A DNA stretch of 37,564 bases from Parvularia atlantis. Taxonomy: Eukaryota; Opisthokonta; Rotosphaerida. This document shows, piece by piece, positions 1-7,862 of the stretch; the first letter of the stretch is position 1, and every line of letters starts with the position of its first letter. Under the pieces are notes generated by a model that worked only from the letters and a program-made list of their open reading frames with translations, did no database searches and was not told the DNA's origin. The stretch lies in NCBI GenBank assembly GCA_943704415.1, contig CALSCO010002039.1, forward strand, positions 1-37,564, given 5' to 3'. Position numbers and translations under genes: made by a program.

Positions 1-2425
1 GGGGGGGGGCATCGCGCACCGCTTCAGGCCGTCGCCCGCGTCGGGCGGGGCCTTGTCCGGGTGAGCAAAGTCGGCGAGGTGCTGCGGGTTAAGCCGGTAG
101 CACTTGTCAAAGTACGGGCAGCGCGGGCGGTCGTCGCAAACGGCGGGCAGCGCGGCGGGCCGGGTCGGCGACGGCGCGAGCGGTGTCAGCGTCTCGCCCA
201 TGCACTTGTCGGCTGCGCGCGCTCGTGGCGCAATACGTGAGCCGTCACACGGCGGCAGGGCGAGCGGCACGCACCCAGGTTGAGCACGTCGGTGAATGTG
301 ACGTGGTCGCGCCGCTTCTGGAACACGTTGGCCGCGCCGTCAAAGTGGAAGCGCTTGAGGTGCAGGATTAGCACGCGCGGGAGCTGCTTTATCCTGTGGT
401 GGTACGTGGCGCGGTTGTGCCCGCACGCCTCGCACGTGTACTCGACGGCCTCATCCTTTGCGCGCGCGAGATGTCAGCCGAGCGAGTGGGCAAGCAGTAC
501 AGCGCGGCCACCTCGAAGAACCGGCCAAAGAGCGCCTCGAGCGACGTCACCTCGCGCTGGTCCGTCGCCCGTACAAAGTCCAGCGACAGGTCCAGGAACG
601 GCTCTGCGTGGACCGACTCGGCGCCGCACTCGTTGCAGCTGATCGTGTGCTGGCGGGGGCGGCGTAAGCGACGCGCCACCCGGCTGGCCTGGGCTTACGC
701 ACTTGCACCTCGGCGCGGAAGTTGCTCAGGATCGGGTCGGCCACGACGTGGTCGTCCTTCGTGGGCGACTCGTACGAGTCACGCGGCGACGACGACGACC
801 TGTGTCAACGTAAGCCACGCGCTTGCTCTCTGGCCGCACACGCACGTCAGCGTGCTCAGCGACGGGCCGGACGTGACGCTCGTGTACGGCCGGACCTCGT
901 CCGAGATCAGATCCAGCAGGTGCCCGAGAAACTCGTGCGCGTCCTGCCGCGCGACATCAGTCGCCGTTGCCGTGCACGGGGCTGCGCGCACCTCCTGCTG
1001 ATAGTCGGCAAACTTCTTGGCCGCGCGCGCGATCGTGTCCTTGAGCTCGCGCGGGTTGACGACGTCTTGGCTGCGCTTCTTGCTGACGACGGCCACAAGC
1101 GACCTGCGCGCGCACCCGCGTCAGGTGTGCCCCGTCCGCACCGGCGCAGCCTCGCGCACCGGTAGATGCTGTCGGCGGGCACGTCCGAGCGCAGCAGCGC
1201 CTTGTTGAGCAGGTCGGTCGTGAACGGCGCGAGGTTGATCAGCGCCTGGAGGACGGCGTTGATGTAGCACGTGTTGCCGAGGTTTTTGAAGCTGCACACG
1301 CGCGATTACGGCGCGTGCTTCGGCTGGCGCGGGGCGAGCACGCACCCCTCCATGCGCAGGCTATCGTGCTCGTCGAGCGGCGCCGGCCGCACGCGCCGCG
1401 GTGGAACGTTCGAGCTCGAGCGCGGCGCGTACGGCAGGCCGGGCGAGTAGGCGGACGACCACATTGACGTGGGCAGGGTGGCCGCATGCTGCGCGGGCCG
1501 CGCGGGCATACGGAAGATCGCGTGCGCTGCGACGAGGCCGTGAGCGTGCACCGGCGAGTGCAGTGCTTCGTGCGCGCACTCGGGGTAGACGTGGCCGTTT
1601 TGAGCGCGCTGACGGCGCGCGACGACACGTTCTCCTGTGCGCCGCGCCCGCGTGAGACGCAGCCGCAGGCACACGCACGGCACCGTGCCTTGTCGTCGCC
1701 CGCGTTGCTCACTTCGGCAAGCTGCTTGCGCGGCTTGAGCATGTTGACGGGCTTGATCGGCCCCCAGTCGTCGTCGTCGCTGCGGCCGGCGCGCTTGCGG
1801 GCCTGCGCGGCCGGCGAGAGCTGCTTGGCCGGGCGCTGCTTGGCCACGGCGCCGACAAACTCCTGGCCGGAGCGCATAAACATGCTGTCGCTCTGCTGCG
1901 AGCGCGGCTCGTGCAGCGGCAGCGCGTCGACGGCGGCCTGCTGTTCGTCTGCGCGCTCACGTGAGACGATGGCGGATGACGAATGACAAGAAGGCCGCAC
2001 CCGATCGCCCGATGCCCGGGTCCGTGCTCGTCGGCAGCGTCCGGAGCAGGTCTAGGAACGTGACCTTGTCGATGGCGCGCTGGAAGACGAGCTCGACCTT
2101 TGTGGCGGTCGTCACGCAGCCAGCTTCGACAACGCAACCGCGCGCCGCGCACCACGGGCCCGCCGGCGATGACGCGCAGCACGACGACGTCCTTCGAGTC
2201 GCCAAACAGCGTTTTGACGTTGCTCGTGAGGCGCACGGCAAGGGGCTCGCGCAGCGGGTCGATGTCGAGGTACAGGTTGGCCTGGTTGTTGCCTTCACGA
2301 CGCCGCGCGTCACGTGCCGCACACGGCCGTACTCGCGCTCACGACGCACCGTCACGCGCCACGCGCGCCACCGGCGCGTCGATCCGGCGCCCGGCCGAGT
2401 TGGCGCTGCGCAGCGCCCACTCCAT
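1..2425 (-). CDS. USP37/USP26/USP29-type ubiquitin-specific protease, 3' end missing
   Basis: Cysteine deubiquitinase of the peptidase C19 family. The Cys box GNTCYINAVLQAL has its catalytic Cys codon at 1267-1269. Further along the minus strand come YQQE joined to DAHEF across an intron near 930-980, the Cys-pair segment HTISCNECGAES (about 640), and LPRVLILHLKRF-like residues (LILHLKRFHF near 350-374). The order and spacing match human USP37. Upstream of the Cys box lie a region resembling the USP37-type PH-like domain (about 2010-2425) and a basic, low-complexity linker (about 1300-1930). The catalytic His box is not reached before the window ends. A PBZ zinc finger lies at 55-129. At least eight short introns are needed. 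The start is uncertain: ATG at 2425 is in frame, while ATGs at 2505 and 2523 need an unproven intron. It is divergent from the SDR gene at 2558. Confidence 0.9.
55..129 (-). other. PBZ (poly-ADP-ribose-binding) zinc finger encoded in the USP37-like gene
   Basis: The minus strand reads RPRCPYFDKCYRLNPQH followed by LADFAHPD. All the hallmark residues of the PBZ finger are present: C-x5-C-Y-R-x-N-P-x-H and a final H six residues later. The only visible departure from the usual pattern is F where many PBZ fingers have G. The finger is in frame with the preceding USP exon across a 62-nt intron (about 209-270), giving DVLNL-ADKCMGETL before it. PBZ fingers bind poly(ADP-ribose) in proteins such as APLF and CHFR. 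The position, before any visible His box, suggests it sits in or just after a catalytic-domain insert. Confidence 0.85.
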
Positions 2426-2557
2426 CGTGTTGAACGCGACGCCGCCGGACAAATGGCGCGCAAAGTGCGCCAGACGCGGTGGTCAGGCTGTGTGACACGG
2501 CGCCATGATGTTGTGCCGATCATCCCGATCGCGGGCGCCGCACAATAGCCTCACGCC

Positions 2558-3679
2558 ATGTCCCGCTCGGTCTTCGTCACGGGTGCCACCGGGTGCGTGC
2601 TGTGCGCGTGTGCCGCTGCCCGCGTGGGCTCGTGCTCGCCGACTAACTCAGACGCGCGTCCAGCTCCATCGGCTTCAGCGTCGTCGAGGCGTTCGTCGCG
2701 GCCGGGTACAAGGTCAGCGGCTTGGTAAGCAAGTGGGCGAGCGGTCACGCGGGTCGCACAGCTGACGTGGGGCGCAGGCGCGCTCGGACGAGTCCGCCGC
2801 CAAGCTGCGCGCCAAGGGCGTCGAGCCCGTCCGCGCCGACCTCACCGACTACAAGGCCGTTGTGGCCGCGGCGCAGCAGGCCGACGTGACCGTGCACGCG
2901 GGCCTCGTCACCGACTTTGCCGTCTTCGCCAAGGTCGACCGCGAGATCTCGCTCGAGCTCATCAACGGCCTCGCCGGCAAGAAGCTGCTGTACACGTCCG
3001 GTGCGCTGGAGCCCCGCGCGCGGCCCCGGCGTGCTCACACGCGCGCCGTCAGGCGTGTGGATCTACGGCGACCACGGCGAGCAGGTGGTCGACGAGGACG
3101 ACGCCGCGCCGGTCGAGAAGTCGTTCCCCTTCGGCCAAAACCACCGCTGTACGCTCGAGCAGGAGCTGCTGGCGGCGGCCAAGGCGAACAAGGTCGACCT
3201 GTTCATCATCCGCCCGGCGAACGTCGTCGCCAAAGGCGTCGGCTTCAACAAGGACCTCGTCAACCTGAGCAAGGCGTACGGCACATCGGCCATCAAGTGC
3301 GGCCCCGCGCCCGCCTCGAACCGTGCGCTCACCCTGCGCACGCGGTCGCAGGATCTCCGGCCCGGGCGAGAACTACATCAGCGTCGTGCACGTGAACGAC
3401 GTCGGTCCGGCGTACCGCGCCGTGCTCGAGAAGGGCGAGCCCAATGGCGTGTACAACCTCGCGGCAGCGTCGGTGCGGCTCAAGGAGTACGCCAAGGGCG
3501 CGGCGGGTGAGCTCGGCGGCGGCGACCTGCCGGTCGAGAGCGTTGTGCCGGACGAGGCGAGCAAGCACATCGGCTTCTCGGGCGTGTCGCTCACGCTCTC
3601 GCTGCGCGCCACGAGCAAGCACATGGGCGCGCTCGGCTGGGCCCCGACCAAGACGACGGTGGCGCAGCTGTGGCTGTGA
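2558..3679 (+). CDS. NAD-dependent epimerase/dehydratase-like short-chain dehydrogenase (SDR)
   Basis: Begins MSRSVFVTGATG, a Rossmann nucleotide-binding Gly motif split by an intron at about 2594-2651. It continues with VVEAFVAAGYKVSGL, then the ARSDESAAKLRAKGVEPV and RADLTDY segments typical of atypical or extended SDRs that act on small metabolites. The next block is KKLLYTSG-VWIYGD, joined across an intron at about 3001-3050. The Y-x3-K signature is not obvious, and the substrate cannot be told. IIRPANVV and ENYISVVHVNDVGPAY match the conserved late blocks of the epimerase family, and the protein ends AQLWL at 3679. At least four introns; the junction near 3276-3350 is ambiguous (a GTACGG donor at 3276 would restore frame). 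Its stop lies 24 bp from the stop of the convergent gene at 3704. Confidence 0.85.
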
Positions 3680-3703
3680 GCGCGGGCTGTCTTTTGCGTG
3701 TGC

Positions 3704-4641
3704 TCAGTGAGGCAGGGCACCAAACTCGCTCAGCCACAAGCCCTTGAGGATCCAGTGCCGCCGGGCGAGGTCCTGCGCACGCGGTCAGTGCGCATGCGGG
3801 TGCATGTGCGGTTGCGTACTCGCACCTGGAACCGCTCGGCCTCGGTCGCGTGCTGTGACACGGCCGTGGGCGGCTGGCGGTCGAGCACCATGGCGATGAC
3901 GCGGTCGAGCACGTTCAGGCCGTCGTCGGCACCGTTCGGCAGCTCGTTGTGCCTTGTGCTGTGCGCCGCGAGCCGCTCGGCCATCTGCGGGCGGGGGGCG
4001 GTCAGCGGGGGCACAGAGTGACGGCTGCCGCGTGCGTGGACGCGCCTCCTCGAGCTCGATCGCCATCAGCACCTTCCACAGCAGCGTGCGCGAGCACCGG
4101 GCCAGCAGCAGCTTGAGCGCGGTTACTAGGCGCCGCAGCGTGAGCGACGGAGGCGGCGCAGCGGGCCGCGCGCACCGGACCGGAACCGCGACGGCCGCTG
4201 CACAAGCGCCCAGGCCTCGGCCAGCGGCATCGCGCCGTCGCCGACCGTGCCCGGGTACGGCACCATGGAGAAGTAGTCGTCCGTCTGCGCGGGTGCGGCT
4301 GAGCGTCGATGCCGTCTGCCCGAGCAGCGCACCATGATCGCCTCGAGCCGCGCTGCGTCGTCCATCCACGCGCCCACGGTCGAGTGCACGCACAGCTGCT
4401 CGTCAAACAGGCGCTCGGCCTCGACCTCGAACGCGCGCGCGAGCCCGGCCAGCACTCGTCGCTTTGTGATCCGCCCGCTCGTCACGCGCGTCCAGTTGAC
4501 GAGCAGCACGGGCAGATCGAGCTCGGGCGCGGTCGCTGCTGGCATCCACCCGTCGTCGCCGGGCCCGGGCGCGCCATCGCCCGTGTCGCGCAGTGCCGAA
4601 GGTGGCTCGGGCGCATCGTCCAGTTCTTCCCAGTCGGCCAT
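3704..4641 (-). CDS. Hypothetical protein of about 250 residues, unrecognised
   Basis: I do not recognise the family. The start ATG at 4641 gives MADWEELDDAPEPPSALRD, an acidic and proline-rich N-terminus. A globular part follows with LPVLLVNWTRVTSGRITKRR, FEVEAERLFDEQL and TDDYFSMVPYPGTVGDG. A hydrophobic helical part (ALKLLLARCSRTLLWKVLMA) follows, then MAERLAAHSTRHNELPNGAD, and the protein ends LARRHWILKGLWLSEFGALPH. Frame is kept across four small introns: GTGCGCTGC at about 4277-4324, one at about 4126-4175, one at about 3994-4050 that would need a GC donor, and one at about 3767-3819. The continuous sense across these junctions supports a real gene. No membrane span or catalytic motif is clear. 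Confidence 0.6.
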
Positions 4642-5144
4642 CAGTGTCCAACTCTGCTACTAATTACGGCTACGCTCAGCGCCACGGCTTCGAGTGCGTC
4701 TACTACCGCTTCCACGCCGCCGTCGCAGCTCCCCCAGCGCGTTGCCTTCCCGCGCGTGTGCTGCACCGCTGACACCTCCACGCACAGCCTTCGGTTGACG
4801 CGCAGCACCGCGATGTGAGGCGGTTGGCTAAGTTGTGCTGCAGGCGAAGTTCCTGTGCACTAGTTCTTGCGCGGCAGCGGCGAGAAGGCGCGGCCAGCGC
4901 GATGTTGACACGCTGTGCCGGTGCACGCGGATGAGCCTGCGTCGTCGATGCCCTGCAGTGAGCAACATACATACTTGAGCAATATATGTTTCACTTGCCT
5001 TTCGCCGGCCCCCTCGGTGGGCGCGGCATCAGTTTGCGCGCCGCGGTGGTGGCTGCGCGTGGCGTGAGATCAGCACGCCCCCCCCCCTTTGCGCTGATCC
5101 TTCCCGCGGCCGCACGTCGCCTGACTTTTGCGCACCCCGCACAG
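4642..5144. other. Gene-free stretch, likely promoters of the divergent neighbours
   Basis: This 503-bp gap separates the divergent starts at 4641 (-) and 5145 (+). It holds an AT-rich patch around 4965-4990 (ACATACATAC... CAATATATG) that could be a core promoter, and a run of ten C at about 5081-5090. At 5121-5144 there is a CTGAC plus CACAG arrangement directly before the INSIG ATG, so a 5'-UTR or upstream-exon splice acceptor is possible. A minus-strand frame of about 70 codons runs into 4641, and a plus-strand intron-like piece lies near 4757-4788. Neither can be built into a convincing gene. Confidence 0.4.
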
Positions 5145-5830
5145 ATGACACCCGCACACCTGCCGTACCTCGACATGCCGCACGCGGCGGCGACGGTGCT
5201 GAGCGCGCACGAGGCGCAGCCGCCCTTCGCCAACGGTGCGCGCGGGGCCGTGTGAGGCACGAGGCGCGGCGGCTGAGCGTGGCCGCAGGGCGAAGGCGCA
5301 TCCCGCTCAACGCCGCGCTCGCCGTGCGCTTCCTTGTCGGCGCGACGCTGCTCTTCGCCGCCGGCAGCGTCGTCGCGACGCTCTCGAGCATCCTCATGAA
5401 CCAGCAGAACGTGACGCGGTACCCGCCGAGCCTGCTCAGCCTGTTCTCGACCGCGCTCTGGGTGCCGGCCGTGTGCGGCGTGAGGTGCGCGCACGTGCTC
5501 AGCGCAGCCGTCCCTGACCGTCCCCGGCCGTCCCGCAGCGCCGTGCTCGTCGGCCTGCTCTACCCGGCCGTCGACATGCTGTTGCTGGGCCAGCCGCACG
5601 TGACGGACGAGAACAGCTGGGCCAACATCACGCGCTGCCTCGTGCTCTTCCTCGGCGTGACCTACGCCGCCGCAGTGCGTGCGCGCGCGCGCGCCCGCGG
5701 GCTGTGCTGCGCAGCGCTGAACGCCGTGCCACGGCCAGAAACTGCCCTTTGACGACAACGTGCAGCTCTCCGTCGCGCTGGCCGTGATGGCGGTGCGCGC
5801 CGCCCGTCGGCCGTGACTAGCGCTGCTCAC

Positions 5831-5873
<43 letters not shown>

Positions 5874-6251
5874 CAGGTGTCGATGTGGTACATCTTCGAC
5901 CGCACCACGCACGGCTTCGCAATGGGCATGCTCGTGGCCGTCGGCGGGACCGTCGCGTCGAGCCTGCTGACGCTCTCGGGCGCGCTGAGGTGCGTGCGCC
6001 TCGCCCTGCGCCGCATACGCATGGCTCACACGCGGCACAGCTTCACACGCGCGGACTTGTTTGGCGTACGCTCGTGGATCCCGGTGCTCTTCTTCACGGC
6101 CGGTGTGCGCACATATGGCCGCCGTACTCGGCTGTCTGTGCTGACGCGCGCGCCGCCAGGCGTCTGCTTTGGCTCGATCGGGCGCAAGCTCGCGGCCGAG
6201 CTGCCCACGGCCCCCGTGGCGTCGCCGCCCGGCAAGGCCAAGCGCGACTGA
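5145..6251 (+). CDS. INSIG: INSIG (insulin-induced gene) family ER sterol-sensing protein
   Basis: ER membrane protein that in animals and fission yeast binds SCAP or HMG-CoA reductase and links sterol levels to their control. Seven exons join cleanly: 5145-5235, 5289-5484, 5539-5674, 5739-5792, 5877-5989, 6041-6102 and 6160-6251. Family blocks in order are a first hydrophobic helix (ALAVRFLVGATLLFAAG), ALWVPAVCG, LLYPAVDMLLLGQPHV, WANITRCLVLFLGVTYAAA, KLPFDDNVQLSVALAVMA, MWYIFDRTTHGFAMGM, FTRADLFGVRSWIPVLFFTA and GVCFGSIGRKLA. The Asp of WYIFDR matches the membrane Asp needed for INSIG function in human INSIG1/2. The family's six membrane spans can be traced. The tail PPGKAKRD is basic. Confidence 0.93.
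5831..5869 (+). repeat. (ACG)13 microsatellite inside an INSIG intron
   Basis: Thirteen perfect ACG units lie just before the GCGCGCAG acceptor of INSIG intron 4 (5793-5876). The repeat makes this the longest INSIG intron, about 84 nt against about 50-64 for the others, and it lies between the probable branch region and the acceptor. Confidence 0.95.
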
Positions 6252-6418
6252 CTGACCGCCGCCCGCTGCCCGCCGCCTCGCTCATGTATCCGCTACCCTT
6301 GGAACTGTAATAACATCGCTATGCATACATCGTATCGTGACGATTGATCGGGGGCTTTGCCCACTTTTCACGCGTTCCCGAGAGCCGCTGCGCCGTCTCG
6401 CACCGCCCACCCCACGCC

Positions 6419-7090
6419 ATGGACGTCAAGCAGGCCCCCGAGGAGTTCTTCCCGACGGCGCAGGGCGCCAACCAGCTGCCGCTCATCCCCGTCCAGTTCG
6501 ACACGAAGCAGGGCCCGTCGTACACTGGTCTCATGATGTGCTGCCTCTGCACCTGCGCGTCGTCGTGCCTGTGCCTGCCGTGCGCGCCGTGCGTGTACTA
6601 CGTCGGCGTGAAGGAGTTCGAGTCGCAGCAGGCCGTCGTCGACGACAAGCGCATCCACTTCCGCTCGGGCTGGGTTAACCGCAAGGAGAAGACCGTGCCG
6701 CTCGACCGCATCCAGGACATTGCGATCGAGGAGGGCCTGATCCAGCGCTGCTTCGGCGTCTCGGCCCTGCTCGTCCAGACCGCGGGCAATGGCGGCGGCG
6801 AGAATGCCCCGCGCGCCGAGATCATCCTCTCGGCCCCGATCGATGCGCGCAACCTCCGCACCAACATCATCCAGCGCCGCGACGCCATCGTCTTCAACCA
6901 GCCCCTCGGCACTAACGCGCTCGTCGCCGGCGCCGGCGTCGACTTTGTCGCCCAGCGCGGCCCCGTCACGCAGCAGCCGCGCGCCGACGCCGACACGGCC
7001 GCGATGGTCGCCGAGCTGCGCGCGCTGCGCGAGTCGGTCGCGCGCATCGAGAGGACCGTGCAGGACGCGGCCGCGCAGCACGCACGCTGA
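6419..7090 (+). CDS. Bacterial-PH-like (bPH2/DUF304) protein with Cys-rich segment
   Basis: Intronless, 223 residues from the ATG at 6419 (MDVKQAPEEFFPTAQG). Residues about 40-60 hold a dense Cys cluster (MCCLCTCASSCLCLPCAPC) that could be palmitoylated or could form a membrane-associated hairpin. Residues about 70-165 resemble the bPH2/YdbS-type fold: VVDDKRIHFRSGWVNRKE, then TVPLDRIQDIAIEEGLIQRC, FGVSALLVQTAG, and a final strand-helix with ILSAPIDARNLRTNIIQRRD. The C-terminus (AAMVAELRALRESVARIERT) looks like a short amphipathic coiled coil. Such domains are mainly bacterial, with scattered protist members. The role is unknown. An in-frame upstream extension would need a non-ATG start. Confidence 0.75.
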   Translation: MDVKQAPEEFFPTAQGANQLPLIPVQFDTKQGPSYTGLMMCCLCTCASSCLCLPCAPCVYYVGVKEFESQQAVVDDKRIHFRSGWVNRKEKTVPLDRIQDIAIEEGLIQRCFGVSALLVQTAGNGGGENAPRAEIILSAPIDARNLRTNIIQRRDAIVFNQPLGTNALVAGAGVDFVAQRGPVTQQPRADADTAAMVAELRALRESVARIERTVQDAAAQHAR

Positions 7091-7213
7091 GCCCTGCGCC
7101 CTTTGCCCGCTGCCCTGCTGTGTCCCGCTCTGCCGCGTTTTCTTCTTTCCATCTGCCGGCCTGCCATCGTACAGAAATGATCAATCTCAGAAGGGGGCAA
7201 AGCTGCCCGCGAG

Positions 7214-7643
7214 CTAGCGCAGCAGCAGCACCGGCCGTGCGGGCAGCGGCGGTGACAGGCCCATCCCGCCCATCGCCTGCGCGAGCTCGTCCGCGGCCGC
7301 CCGGCGTGGCGTGGTGCTCCGTGTCGGCTGCGGCGCGCGATCCGCGTCAGCCGCAGCAGTGAGCGCGCACACACGAGCGCACGCACCGTGCCCACCGCGA
7401 CTAGCAGCGGCGCCGGCTGCGTCCACTGCTCGCCCACGTTGCCGTTCTGGTACAGGTGCGTGATATCGCCGAGCGGCACACGCCACCGCTTAAGCACGTG
7501 CCCTGCGCCGTGCTGCTGGTGGCTGCGCGTCTGGCCCTGCCGCACGCGATGCGGCGCCACCGTCAGCTCCTCCCGATCCGCGCGTCACGCCTCTCTCCAA
7601 CGGGGCGCACCTGCATCGACCTCTCGGCGTTGCTCAGCTCCAT
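7214..7643 (-). CDS. Small hypothetical protein, 98 residues, three exons
   Basis: Exons 7611-7643, 7387-7536 and 7214-7327 (33, 150 and 114 nt) join in frame to 99 codons including the stop. Both introns have GTGCG donors, CAG acceptors and a GCTGACG branch-like site. The product starts MELSNAERSMQ, has a well-formed middle part (VLKRWRVPLGDITHLYQNGN, VGEQWTQPAPLLVAVG) and ends LSPPLPARPVLLLR. The middle resembles a conserved small globular protein, but I do not recognise the family. It is divergent from the gene at 7863. Confidence 0.6.
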
Positions 7644-7715
7644 GTGTGCTCGCGCGGGGTGCTTGCCGTTGGCGTGCTGAGGGCAAGGTCAGTGCGGGTG
7701 AGGCGCGTGCGCGCG

Positions 7716-7740
7716 CGAGAGAGTGAGAGAGAGAGAGAGA
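7716..7740 (+). repeat. GA-rich simple repeat in a divergent promoter
   Basis: A run of GA dinucleotides broken by one GTGA lies between the divergent starts at 7643 (-) and 7863 (+). It is followed by GC-alternating sequence. It may be a nucleosome-depleting or GAGA-like promoter element, or just a microsatellite. Confidence 0.7.
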
Positions 7741-7862
7741 CCGACAGCGCGCGCCAGGATACGCCAGGGCGGCGGCGCGCGCGCGCGGAAAGACGTTACA
7801 AACTTGAAATGGTCGACGTTCGATCAAGTTTCTGGCGCCAACGGTCACGTGCCTCGCAGCGG

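Noticed and set aside
4642-5030. A small gene on either strand upstream of INSIG
   Set aside because: A minus-strand run of about 70 codons and a plus-strand intron-like piece near 4757-4788 exist, but no consistent start, splice set and stop could be assembled, and open runs of this length are common in this base composition.
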